A DNA stretch of 64,000 nucleotides from Nocardia sp. CNY236 (GTDB taxonomy: Bacteria; Actinomycetota; Actinomycetes; Mycobacteriales; Mycobacteriaceae): contig NZ_KI519395.1 of the NCBI RefSeq assembly GCF_000482385.1, positions 41,646 through 105,645 of the forward strand. The letters run 5' to 3'. The notes beneath the pieces were generated by a model that ran no database searches, was not told the origin of the DNA, and saw only the letters and a program-made list of their open reading frames with translations. The position numbers were made by a program, and so were the translations under genes. This document shows, piece after piece, positions 25,619-33,971 of the stretch; the stretch's first letter is position 1, and every line of letters starts with the position of its first letter.

Positions 25619-28110
25619 CCACCCGCGGTGGACCGACTGGTGAAGCCGCCGTTCTCCAAGTTCTCGACGCACGGCTGCTACCTGCCGCGCTGTCGTGCTG
25701 GGCTGCGACCGCTGCGACGCTGACTATGGGGTGGACAATTGGGCTGGTACTGGCCGCGGTGCTGGCGGCGTTCGCGGCTGTGGTGGTGGCGCTGACGATT
25801 CGGTCGACCGATCGCAGTGTGCGCTGGCGTTCGGCTGCGCTGGTCGCGCTGGGAGCTGTGATACTGGGCGCGGGGTGCGCCGTCGCGGCCGCATGGCGGG
25901 AGCGGGCCGCGGCGACACATCCGTTGCGGAATGCAGTCGGGCTGTCGGTGCGCGTGGTCATCACGCCGACTACAGACCCGAAACCGCTGCGCAGCAAGAC
26001 ATTCGGTGCGAATCGCACTTGGGTCGTGCGAGCCGAACTCCACGAATTCCGGCGCGCAGGTACGACTGTGCATTCTGGCGGAGCTGTCGTGGTATTGGCC
26101 ACCGGATCGGAGTGGGGAGAACTCACGCCTGGAAGGCGAGTCGAGGTGCAGGCTCGGGCGGATCGGCCGAATCGAGCCGATCTCACCATCGCGGTTCTGC
26201 ATGCACGGGGATCACCAGTGCTCGCCGAGTCGTTGCCATGGTGGCACCGTATCGCGAATGCGGTGCGCGGCGACTTCGCGGCATCGGCGCGCGAGGCGCT
26301 GCCCGTTGATGCCGCCGGACTGTTGCCCGCGCTCGTCGTCGGCGACGTTTCGCATCTGCCCGACGGAGTGCGCGAGGATTTCGAACGCGCCGGTCTACAG
26401 CACCTGTGTGTAGTCAGTGGTGCGAACTTCACGATTCTGCTGTCGTTCGTGCTGTTCGCATCGAGACTGTTCGCTCTGGGACCGTGGGCGACCGTTGGTG
26501 CTGCCGCGACCGTTCTGTTGATGTTCGTTGTCGTCGCGCGGCCGGAACCAAGCGTGTTGCGTGCCGCGGCGATGGGTTCGATCACGCTTCTGGCTGTCCT
26601 CACGGGGCGGCGGAAGCAGGCACTTCCGGCACTGTGCGCGGCCGTCGTCGCCCTGCTGACCCTATGGCCCGAACTCGCTATCGATGTCGGTTTCGCGTTG
26701 TCGGTGGTGGCGACCGGTGGGCTGATCCTGCTGGCGCCGAGTTGGGCCGATTGGTTGCGCGCCCACGGGTGGTGGCGGGCGCCTGCGGAGATCGTCGCGG
26801 TGTCGGCTGGGGCATTCGTGGTCACGACCCCGATCATGATTGCGCTCACCGGTCGGCTCAGCCTGGTCGCGGTGCTCGCGAACATCATTGTGGCACCGGT
26901 TGTCGCTCCGATCATGCTCATCGGGACGAGCGGCGCCGTGCTGTCGTGTCTGTGGTCCCCGCTGGCCGAGTTCGTTCTTCGCTGTGCCGCCGCGCCGATG
27001 TGGTGGTTGTTGTCGGTCGCAGCACATACAGCCGCACTACCGGGCGCGTCCGTCGCCGTACCCGGTGGTCGTCGTGGCGGGCTGGTCGCCGGCGTGGTTG
27101 TCGTCGTCGTGATCGCGGTCTTGCGTTCGCGGGTCGGGCGGCACCTCGTCGTCACGGTGGTGTCGGGCGTCGCGCTGGTCCTCGTTCCAGCGCATCTCTG
27201 GTATCCAGCGTGGCCACCCGACGGGTGGGTCGTCGCGGCCTGCGACGTCGGACAAGGCGATGGTTTGGCGCTCGCGGTCGGACCGGGCGCCGCTGTGGTG
27301 ATCGACGTCGGACCCGACCCCCGCGCGATTCGACGGTGCCTGGATGGCCTGCGGATCTCGCGTATCCCACTACTGATCCTCACCCATCCGCATGCCGACC
27401 ACATCGGTGGAATCACCGGCGCCCTGCGCAATCGCAAGGTGGACGCCATTGCAGTCGGCAATCGTGAACTCGACGCACTCATCTCGGCTGGCCAGGTCGA
27501 ACCAGATCGTGCGACCTGCGATGCCCGTTTCGAATGCTCGGTCGTCGCGCTGCCGGCTGCGATTTCGCACCGATCCGTTGCCGCCGGAAACACCTCGGGC
27601 CTGATGCAGGTCGCCGCGGTGGCTGGCGACGCAGGTGTGCCGATGTGGGAGTTGTCGGCCGGCCATCAGCTGAATTTCGGAGCAGTCGGTCTCGAGGTAC
27701 TGGCGCCGACCAGCAGCAGTCCGCGGCCGGTCCCGGGCGCGGAAGCCGACAATGCGAACGACCGATCAGTGGTCATCGTCGCCCGAACCCGCGTGGGCCG
27801 CGTTCTGTTCACTGGAGACATCGAGGAACCCACACAGCGCGCGCTGCTGCATTCCGGGGCGCACATTCAGGCCGATATCCTCAAACTTCCGCACCACGGA
27901 TCGCGCACGTCGGCGTCGGACTTCCTCGAAGCGATACAGCCGCGACTGGTGTTGGTCAGTGTCGGCGCACAGAACACCTTCGGGCACCCGAACGCAGCGG
28001 TACTGGCCGGACTGACCTCGCGAGGTGCGATGGTGGCGCGAACCGATCTTCGGGGCGACATCGTGGTTCTCGGCAACCGTGAGCAGCCACGGATGGCGAG
28101 TTCGCGTTGA
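25615..28110 (+). CDS. comEC: ComEC/Rec2 DNA uptake channel protein
   Basis: An 831-residue polytopic membrane protein thought to pass single-stranded DNA across the membrane. N-terminal membrane segments and a DUF4131-like extracellular domain are followed by the Competence domain with many helices (residues ~230-500; V-V-S-G-A-N-F-T-I-L-L is a hallmark). A C-terminal metallo-beta-lactamase nuclease-like domain carries H-P-H-A-D-H at 591-596 and a later L-P-H-H-G-S. All metal-binding histidines look intact. Start ATG 25615 overlaps comEA's stop. Confidence 0.92.
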   Translation: MTTRGGPTGEAAVLQVLDARLLPAALSCWAATAATLTMGWTIGLVLAAVLAAFAAVVVALTIRSTDRSVRWRSAALVALGAVILGAGCAVAAAWRERAAATHPLRNAVGLSVRVVITPTTDPKPLRSKTFGANRTWVVRAELHEFRRAGTTVHSGGAVVVLATGSEWGELTPGRRVEVQARADRPNRADLTIAVLHARGSPVLAESLPWWHRIANAVRGDFAASAREALPVDAAGLLPALVVGDVSHLPDGVREDFERAGLQHLCVVSGANFTILLSFVLFASRLFALGPWATVGAAATVLLMFVVVARPEPSVLRAAAMGSITLLAVLTGRRKQALPALCAAVVALLTLWPELAIDVGFALSVVATGGLILLAPSWADWLRAHGWWRAPAEIVAVSAGAFVVTTPIMIALTGRLSLVAVLANIIVAPVVAPIMLIGTSGAVLSCLWSPLAEFVLRCAAAPMWWLLSVAAHTAALPGASVAVPGGRRGGLVAGVVVVVVIAVLRSRVGRHLVVTVVSGVALVLVPAHLWYPAWPPDGWVVAACDVGQGDGLALAVGPGAAVVIDVGPDPRAIRRCLDGLRISRIPLLILTHPHADHIGGITGALRNRKVDAIAVGNRELDALISAGQVEPDRATCDARFECSVVALPAAISHRSVAAGNTSGLMQVAAVAGDAGVPMWELSAGHQLNFGAVGLEVLAPTSSSPRPVPGAEADNANDRSVVIVARTRVGRVLFTGDIEEPTQRALLHSGAHIQADILKLPHHGSRTSASDFLEAIQPRLVLVSVGAQNTFGHPNAAVLAGLTSRGAMVARTDLRGDIVVLGNREQPRMASSR

Positions 28111-28271
28111 GCCGGCGAATTCACGCCGAGATATTCGCCGTGGGGCGGATGGGGTGTCGGACGTGGGCCGTAGGATCGGTCTGTGAGTGCATGCGGTGAG
28201 CGGCCCAACACAGAACACCTGCACAGCTTCGGTTCGAGTCGCGGGGCGGCGTTGCGCGGGGCGGTATTGCG

Positions 28272-29240
28272 GTGAGTGAGCGTGCTGCATCGCTGCATCT
28301 CGTGCTCGGTGACGAAGAGCTGTTGGTCGAGCGTGCGGTGAGGGCGGTGGTAGCGCAGGTCCGCTCGGCCGCGCCTGATCCGGATGCAGTGCCTGTCGGG
28401 CGGCTACGCGCTGGGGATGCCAGCACTGCGGAGCTGGCCGAACTGCTGAGTCCATCGTTGTTTGCCGAGGATCGGGTGATCGTCCTGGATGCGGCCGCCG
28501 AGGCGGGCAAACAGGCCGTGTCGGTGATCACCGACGCGGCACGAAACCCTCCCGAGGGCACGGTCCTGCTGATCGTGCACTCTGGCGGCGGGCGAGCCAA
28601 GGCTCTCGTGCCCGTCGTGCAGAAGGCCGGGGCGGTCACATATATGTGTGCCAAACTGACCAAGAACGCCGAACGCGTCGACTTCGTCCGCGGGGAGTTC
28701 CGCTCCGCGGGCGTGCGAGTGTCCAGCGAGGTCGTGCAGTTGGTGTTGGAGGCGGTGGGCTCCGATCTGCGGGAACTGGCTGCGGCGTGTGGTCAGCTCG
28801 TTGCCGACACCGGCGGGAAGGTCGATGGCGCTGCGGTGCGCCGGTACTACTCCGGCAAGGCAGAGGTTTCCGGGTTCGACGTCGCCGATCGTGCTGTGGC
28901 CGGCGACCGCCCTGGCGCGATGGAAGCCTTGCGCTGGGCAATCGATCGCGGCGTGCCGCACGTTCTGCTCGCCGATGCGTTGGCCGACTCGGTGCACACC
29001 ATCGCTCGCGTGAGCGCGGCCGGACGCACGGACCCGCTCGAACTGGCCCGGCGGCTCGGCATGCCACCCTGGAAAGTGAAGAAGGCCCAGGCCCGTGCCC
29101 GTAGTTGGACCGCGGCTGCTATCGGTTCGGCGCTTCAGGCGGTTGCAACGCTCAATGCCGATGTCAAAGGAGGCGCTGCAGACGCCGGCTATGCCCTCGA
29201 ACACGCTCTGACTCGGATCGTGGACCTGCACGGCGCTTAG
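28272..29240 (+). CDS. holA: DNA polymerase III delta subunit
   Basis: The 322-residue clamp-loader delta subunit, which opens the beta sliding clamp. The N-terminal H-L-V-L-G-D-E-E-L-L-V motif and the three-domain layout match HolA; the Walker motif is degenerate as expected for delta. GTG 28272 gives the family-like start. comEA-comEC-holA is a widespread order. A strong hairpin follows 3 bp after its stop. Confidence 0.92.
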   Translation: MSERAASLHLVLGDEELLVERAVRAVVAQVRSAAPDPDAVPVGRLRAGDASTAELAELLSPSLFAEDRVIVLDAAAEAGKQAVSVITDAARNPPEGTVLLIVHSGGGRAKALVPVVQKAGAVTYMCAKLTKNAERVDFVRGEFRSAGVRVSSEVVQLVLEAVGSDLRELAAACGQLVADTGGKVDGAAVRRYYSGKAEVSGFDVADRAVAGDRPGAMEALRWAIDRGVPHVLLADALADSVHTIARVSAAGRTDPLELARRLGMPPWKVKKAQARARSWTAAAIGSALQAVATLNADVKGGAADAGYALEHALTRIVDLHGA

Positions 29241-29242
29241 GC

Positions 29243-29281
29243 CACGGTGTGGGGTTCGCCTGATGCGGACCCCACACCGTG
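29243..29281. terminator. hairpin between convergent holA and hypothetical gene
   Basis: Thirteen perfectly paired bases (left arm CACGGTGTGGGGT) around a 13-base loop, directly after the holA stop and before the stop of the convergent gene ending at 29291. There is no T-run, as is common for actinobacterial hairpin terminators. It can serve both strands. Confidence 0.75.
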
Positions 29282-29290
29282 CGTCCGGTG

Positions 29291-29539
29291 CTACTGCTGC
29301 GCCGAGTTCAGCGCCAGCTCCTGTTCTTCCTCCACGTCCTCGTAGCGGCCGTCCCATTCCTCGTAGGCCGGCACATCGTCATCGCGCGTGACGATCCATT
29401 CCAACGAATAGTTGCCTTCATCGTCGGAGACCAGCACATTCTCGATCTTGAGCCCGAATCCGAGTACCTCCGCCGCGCGGATCACCTCGGGCAGGTCCTC
29501 GCCGCGAACGACCGACTGGTTGGCATATACGGTGACCAT
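29291..29539 (-). CDS. small acidic hypothetical protein
   Basis: An 82-residue acidic protein beginning M-V-T-V-Y-A-N-Q, with two alpha/beta stretches and an acidic C-terminus (E-D-V-E-E-E-Q-E). No membrane segment or known motif. ATG 29539 gives a compact domain; a longer in-frame version adds a Pro/Arg-rich extension that looks untranslated. It is convergent with holA. I do not recognise the family; actinobacterial small conserved proteins of this style occur beside rpsT. Confidence 0.6.
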   Translation of the reverse strand: MVTVYANQSVVRGEDLPEVIRAAEVLGFGLKIENVLVSDDEGNYSLEWIVTRDDDVPAYEEWDGRYEDVEEEQELALNSAQQ

Positions 29540-29639
29540 GCGCGGAATGGTAGCTGGAACCTCTGGCCCGCGCCGGCTGATCTGGAAACCGCTGACGGGC
29601 TCAGGTGGCAATCGATGATCACTGATACCTAGCGACGAA

Positions 29640-29670
29640 AGCCGCGGTGGTCGTCGAGGCCACAGCGGCT
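29640..29670 (-). terminator. rpsT terminator hairpin
   Basis: An 11-bp stem with one mismatch (arm AGCCGCGGTGG against its near complement) and a nine-base loop, about 50 bp beyond the rpsT stop on the minus strand. No clear T-run. Confidence 0.55.
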
Positions 29671-29717
29671 ACCTGTCGGGCAACGGCACCGGTCACAACA
29701 GTCCGGCGCCGGATGTA

Positions 29718-29978
29718 TCAGAGTTTGTTGAACGCCAGCGCCAGTGCCGACTTCTTGTTCGCGGCTTGGTTGGCGTGAATGACACCCTTCGAGGCGGCCT
29801 TGTCCAGTTTGCGACTGGCGAACTGCAGGCGTTCGGCGGCCTTGGCCTTGTCGCCTTCGGCCGCAGCCTCGCGGAAGCCACGAATAGCGGTGCGCAGCGC
29901 GGATTTGACCGACTGGTTGCGCTTGCGCGCCGCCTCGTTGGTGCGGATCCGCTTCATCTGGGACTTGATGTTGGCCAC
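29718..29978 (-). CDS. rpsT: 30S ribosomal protein S20
   Basis: The 86-residue S20 binds 16S rRNA early in 30S assembly. M-A-N-I-K-S-Q-M-K-R-I-R at the N-terminus and the Lys/Arg/Ala-rich helical body, ending in A-L-A-F-N-K-L, are typical. It is transcribed as a single gene opposite to holA, as in mycobacteria. Confidence 0.97.
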   Translation of the reverse strand: MANIKSQMKRIRTNEAARKRNQSVKSALRTAIRGFREAAAEGDKAKAAERLQFASRKLDKAASKGVIHANQAANKKSALALAFNKL

Positions 29979-30335
29979 GCCTCGTTCCTCATGTTCCTGT
30001 CTGGTGGTGTGTGCTGAAAGTTCGACAGCGCGCGCCTTCCCCCAGCGGGGTGTTGCATACGCCGAAGGTCGACACTACCAGTCGAGGTGCGGCATACGAA
30101 ATCGACGCGGATCGCTCCAGTGATGTCGCCGCGTCGAGGTCGTTGTAGAGAGCACCGGACTCGCGTAGCGTCCCGAGCAACCGTTGATCTCGAGCGGCTC
30201 TGTTGTCGAAGCGGTACCGAGACTCGCCGCAGCACGTCTCGTTGCACCAGCACGTCCTGTGGCACGCACACGTCTTCTGGCATGCAGCACGTCTCTGGCA
30301 CGCAGCACGTCTTCTGGCACGCGGAAGGTGGACAG
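29979..30335. other. divergent promoter region of rpsT and the aquaporin gene
   Basis: 357 bp without a supported gene. It must hold the rpsT promoter (minus) and the aquaporin promoter (plus). The right part is occupied by five degenerate 18-19 bp repeats (30230-30321, listed separately). Open frames crossing the repeats only translate the repeat and have no family features. Confidence 0.5.
30230..30321. repeat. five tandem 18-19 bp repeats upstream of the aquaporin
   Basis: Units start at 30230, 30248, 30267, 30285 and 30303 and share CAGCACGTCtTCTGGCACG with few changes. The last copy ends 15 bp before the aquaporin start codon, so the array lies in its leader or promoter. There are no unique spacers, so it is not a CRISPR. 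Confidence 0.7.
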
Positions 30336-31124
30336 ATGTCTCCAACGGCCCGGGAATCTTCCGACGAAAAAGTCGCGAACCCATCGATTCCCGAGAGCAA
30401 GAAATGGGGGGCCGAGGCCCTCGGTACCTTCATCCTGGTACTCGGTGGGGTCGGTACCGCGGTGCTGGCCGGCGAGAGAGTCGGCGCCTTGGGGGTGGCA
30501 CTGGCGTTCGGCCTGACGCTGATGCTCCTCGTCTACTCGATCGGGCCGATCTCGGGCTGTCATGTCAACCCGGCAGTCACCCTGGGGCATGTATTGCTCG
30601 GACGGATCAGCGGGGTGTCGGCGGCCGGATATGTGATCGCGCAGTTGATCGGCGGCCTACTCGCGGGTCTCGTACTGTTCGCACTCGCCAAGAATCTTCC
30701 CTCCTACAACCGTGCGATCGATGGGCTGGGCGCCAACGGGTGGGGTGAGCACAGCCCGGCAGCCGCCCGGGGGCCACTTGCCGAGGTGGTCGTGGAAAAC
30801 GGCTACGGGCTGGCCGCGATGATCATCGTCGAGGTGATGCTCACGGCGTTGTTGGTCTTTGTCGTGCTGGCCTCGACCGATCAGCTGTCCGACGTTTCCC
30901 TGTCCGGAGTATCGATCGGCGTGACGCTGGCGGTGGTGCACCTCGTGTCGATACCGGTGGACAATACCTCGGTGAATCCTGCCCGCAGTCTCGCCGTCGC
31001 GCCGTACCAGAACGGGGCCATGGGCCAGGTGTGGGCATTCGTGGTGTTCCCGCTGATCGGTGGCACTCTGGGGGCACTGCTCTACGGGCTGCTGTACGGG
31101 CGCTCCCGCAATCCGAGTGCGTGA
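30336..31124 (+). CDS. aqpZ: AqpZ-type aquaporin
   Basis: A 262-residue MIP-family water channel in the cytoplasmic membrane with six membrane helices and two half-helices. The N-P-A boxes are at 78-80 (H-V-N-P-A-V) and 214-216 (S-V-N-P-A-R). H202, T211 and R217 have exactly the spacing of the E. coli AqpZ selectivity filter (H174, T183, R189), so water rather than glycerol is the likely substrate. ATG 30336 has an AAGGTGG ribosome site. The protein has a ~20-residue charged N-terminal extension before the first helix. Confidence 0.9.
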   Translation: MSPTARESSDEKVANPSIPESKKWGAEALGTFILVLGGVGTAVLAGERVGALGVALAFGLTLMLLVYSIGPISGCHVNPAVTLGHVLLGRISGVSAAGYVIAQLIGGLLAGLVLFALAKNLPSYNRAIDGLGANGWGEHSPAAARGPLAEVVVENGYGLAAMIIVEVMLTALLVFVVLASTDQLSDVSLSGVSIGVTLAVVHLVSIPVDNTSVNPARSLAVAPYQNGAMGQVWAFVVFPLIGGTLGALLYGLLYGRSRNPSA

Positions 31125-31150
31125 GGCCATCCTCGAACCAGCGGATCGGT

Positions 31151-31711
31151 TCAGTACCAGGAATATTCGGCGCACAGCCGATGGGCGACCAGATCGAATA
31201 CCTTGCGCTCAACGATCGCTCCTTCTCGGCGAATGCCTTCTTCCGGTACGTCGAGCACGCGATCGAGTCGAACCCAGCTGGGTCGTCTGGCATGATCCCA
31301 CGGTCCGCTACCGATCCCGATCCAATCGCGGTCGTGGGCGCGTTGCGGATGGGACGACAGCATCAGGCCCAGAAGAGTGTGCTGATCCCGACCTACGACC
31401 AGGACCGGTCGGTCTTTGCCATTGCTCGGGTCTTCCTCGAAAGGTACCCAGGTCCAAACGATTTCGCCGGGATCGGCTCGTCCGTTCAGGTGCGGCGAAT
31501 AGACGATCTGCCGCGCCCGCTCGGCCGTCGGTACCGGCATCGACGCGGCGGGGCGCACCGAAACACCATGCGAAGGACGCCGTTGGACCATCGCCCCGAC
31601 CAGTCGCTCGACCAGCCCGGGGGCCGACACCTGTCCCTTGACGATCTTGAAGCTCTGTTCCTTCGCCAGGAGGCCGATCTGTTTGCCGAGGGAGTTCCAA
31701 CTTCGGGCCAT
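31151..31711 (-). CDS. PemK/MazF-like family protein
   Basis: A 186-residue protein whose C-terminal ~115 residues show the PemK/MazF fold: P-G-E-I-V-W-T-W-V-P-F-E-E, then G-K-D-R-P-V-L-V-V-G-R, the first two strands and RNA-binding loop of MazF toxins. The N-terminal ~70 residues are basic and helical. No antitoxin gene accompanies it. An orthologue lies next to lepA in mycobacteria (Rv2405), so this is a conserved stand-alone relative rather than a mobile toxin-antitoxin pair. Ribonuclease activity is not assured. ATG 31711 was taken over longer in-frame starts, which extend toward lepA's promoter. Confidence 0.72.
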   Translation of the reverse strand: MARSWNSLGKQIGLLAKEQSFKIVKGQVSAPGLVERLVGAMVQRRPSHGVSVRPAASMPVPTAERARQIVYSPHLNGRADPGEIVWTWVPFEEDPSNGKDRPVLVVGRDQHTLLGLMLSSHPQRAHDRDWIGIGSGPWDHARRPSWVRLDRVLDVPEEGIRREGAIVERKVFDLVAHRLCAEYSWY

Positions 31712-31827
31712 CACTGGAGGATAACGGCGGTTGGCCGGGTTCTCACCCGCGCCGCGTGGCTGGCTGCACCACCGGCGTCGGCCGCGCACCGCTCATGGGA
31801 CCATGGACGGGCAGTTCGCCGATACCC

Positions 31828-33705
31828 ATGAGGAGTGGAGTGCCCGCCAGTTTCGCTGATACGACGTTCACCGATCCGGCCCGGATCAGAAACTTCTGCA
31901 TAATTGCTCACATCGATCACGGCAAGTCGACGTTGGCCGATCGGATGCTGCAACTGACCGGTGTGGTCGAGGAGCGGCGGATGCGTGCCCAGTACCTGGA
32001 CCGTATGGACATCGAGCGCGAACGTGGCATCACGATCAAGGCGCAGAACGTGCGGCTGCCCTGGACCCCGCGAGCGGGCGACGGCGCCGGGACCGATTTC
32101 GTGTTGCACCTCATCGACACGCCCGGCCACGTCGACTTCACCTACGAAGTGTCACGTGCTTTGGAAGCCTGTGAGGGCGCGATTCTGTTGGTCGACGCTG
32201 CTCAGGGTATCGAGGCGCAGACACTCGCCAACTTGTATCTCGCGCTGGAGAAGGATCTGACGATCATTCCGGTGTTGAACAAGATCGACTTACCAGCCGC
32301 GGACCCGGAACGGTACGCCGCCGAGTTGGCTCACATCGTGGGGTGCGAGCCGTCGGATGTGCTGCGTGTCTCCGGCAAGACCGGCGAGGGTGTAGTCGAA
32401 CTACTCGACCAGGTGATCGCGCAGGTACCGCCCCCGGTCGGTGTCGCCGACGCGCCTGCGCGCGCGATGATCTTCGACTCGGTCTATGACACCTATCGCG
32501 GGGTGGTCACCTATATCCGGGTGGTGGACGGCAAGCTGACTCCACGCGAGAAGATCAAGATGATGTCCACCGGCGCCACGCACGAGCTCCTGGAAATCGG
32601 TATCGTTTCGCCGGAGCCCAAACCCACCCGAGGTCTCGGTGTGGGCGAAGTCGGCTATTTGATCACCGGCGTGAAGGACGTGCGGCAATCGAAGGTGGGC
32701 GACACCGTGACCACGGCACGTGGCGGCGCCGTGGAACCGCTCACCGGCTATCGCGAGCCGCGTCCGATGGTCTACTCGGGTCTCTACCCGGTGGATGGTT
32801 CCGACTATCCGGACTTGCGCGACGCTTTGGAGAAACTACAGCTCAACGACGCCGCGCTGACCTACGCTCCGGAAACCTCGGTGGCGCTCGGGTTCGGGTT
32901 CCGCTGCGGTTTTCTGGGGTTGCTGCACATGGAGATCACCCGGGAGCGTCTACAGCGTGAGTTCGGCTTGGAACTGATCTCCACTGCGCCGAACGTCGTC
33001 TATCGGGTAGAGATGGAAGACGGGGCCGAACAGGTGGTCACCAATCCGTCGTATTGGCCTGAAGGAAAGGTCGGCAGCGTCTACGAGCCGGTCGTGAAGT
33101 GCACGATCATTACCCCCAGCGAGTTCATCGGCTCGATCATGGAACTGTGTCAGTCGCGTCGTGGCGATCTCGGTGGGATGGACTATCTGTCGGAGACCCG
33201 CGTCGAGTTGCGTTACGCGATGCCGATGGCAGAGATCATCTTCGATTTCTTCGATTCGCTGAAGTCGCGAACCCGAGGATATGCCAGCCTCGACTACGAA
33301 GAGGCGGGTGAGCAGCAGTCGCAGTTGGTGAAGGTCGACATCCTGCTGCAGGGCGAGGCGGTGGATGCGTTCAGCGCGATCGTGCACCGGGATGCGGCGC
33401 AGGCATACGGCCGCAAGATGACCAGCACACTGCGCGAGCTGATTCCGCGCCAGCAGTTCGAGGTGCCCATTCAGGCAGCGATCGGCTCGAAGATCATCGC
33501 CCGCGAGAACATCCGGGCGATCCGTAAGGATGTGCTCGCGAAGTGCTACGGCGGTGACATCAGTCGCAAGCGCAAGCTGCTGGAGAAGCAGAAGGAAGGC
33601 AAGAAGCGGATGAAGACCATCGGCCGCGTGGATGTTCCCCAGGAGGCTTTCGTGGCCGCGCTGTCCTCCGACGCCGCCGCCGACAAGCCGAAGGACAAGA
33701 AGTAG
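31828..33705 (+). CDS. lepA: elongation factor 4 (LepA)
   Basis: A ribosomal GTPase that back-translocates or remodels stalled ribosomes. GTPase motifs are A-H-I-D-H-G-K-S-T, R-G-I-T-I-K (switch), D-T-P-G-H and N-K-I-D; domains II, III, V and the LepA C-terminal domain follow, ending in a Lys-rich tail. About 625 residues, normal for the family. Start choice is uncertain: ATG 31828 lacks a good ribosome site, while GTG 31840 has AGGAG upstream with short spacing; both precede the conserved F-A-D-T-T-F-T. Followed 8 bp later by a hairpin terminator. Confidence 0.96.
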   Translation: MRSGVPASFADTTFTDPARIRNFCIIAHIDHGKSTLADRMLQLTGVVEERRMRAQYLDRMDIERERGITIKAQNVRLPWTPRAGDGAGTDFVLHLIDTPGHVDFTYEVSRALEACEGAILLVDAAQGIEAQTLANLYLALEKDLTIIPVLNKIDLPAADPERYAAELAHIVGCEPSDVLRVSGKTGEGVVELLDQVIAQVPPPVGVADAPARAMIFDSVYDTYRGVVTYIRVVDGKLTPREKIKMMSTGATHELLEIGIVSPEPKPTRGLGVGEVGYLITGVKDVRQSKVGDTVTTARGGAVEPLTGYREPRPMVYSGLYPVDGSDYPDLRDALEKLQLNDAALTYAPETSVALGFGFRCGFLGLLHMEITRERLQREFGLELISTAPNVVYRVEMEDGAEQVVTNPSYWPEGKVGSVYEPVVKCTIITPSEFIGSIMELCQSRRGDLGGMDYLSETRVELRYAMPMAEIIFDFFDSLKSRTRGYASLDYEEAGEQQSQLVKVDILLQGEAVDAFSAIVHRDAAQAYGRKMTSTLRELIPRQQFEVPIQAAIGSKIIARENIRAIRKDVLAKCYGGDISRKRKLLEKQKEGKKRMKTIGRVDVPQEAFVAALSSDAAADKPKDKK

Positions 33706-33712
33706 TCCGAAG

Positions 33713-33742
33713 GTCGGCGTTGGCTGGTCGGCCAGCGCCGAC
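33713..33742 (+). terminator. lepA terminator hairpin
   Basis: A 12-bp stem (left arm GTCGGCGTTGGC, right arm its complement with one G-T wobble) and six-base loop, starting 8 bp after the lepA stop. No T-run. Confidence 0.65.
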
Positions 33743-33971
33743 GCGGTATACCGCGACGTCGGGCATGTCGGCTTGCGGCAGGTCGGGGCACTGTCCGAAA
33801 TAGGGCTTTCGGTTTCGTTATCGATTGAATACAACCATGTTGCTCGATATGTTCGTGTTCTCTAAAGTCCTGAAGTAAGCAGCGGGAGACCCTTCCGATG
33901 CGTCAGTGGTTTTTGTTCGTTTGGTCGTACCAGCGTGATATCGATGCGGGACAACCGGGAGTGGAGCTCTA

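Noticed and set aside
25608..27593. 661-codon open frame on the minus strand opposite comEC
   Set aside because: Thr/Ser/Ala/Arg-rich translation of the comEC antisense strand with no domain; comEC itself is unmistakable.
30230..30321. CRISPR-like array upstream of the aquaporin
   Set aside because: Units are 18-19 bp and directly adjacent, with no unique spacers and no cas genes in the window.
31151..31711. Mobile toxin-antitoxin module
   Set aside because: Only the PemK/MazF-like half is present and it holds the same conserved place beside lepA as in mycobacteria, so there is no antitoxin and no sign of mobility.
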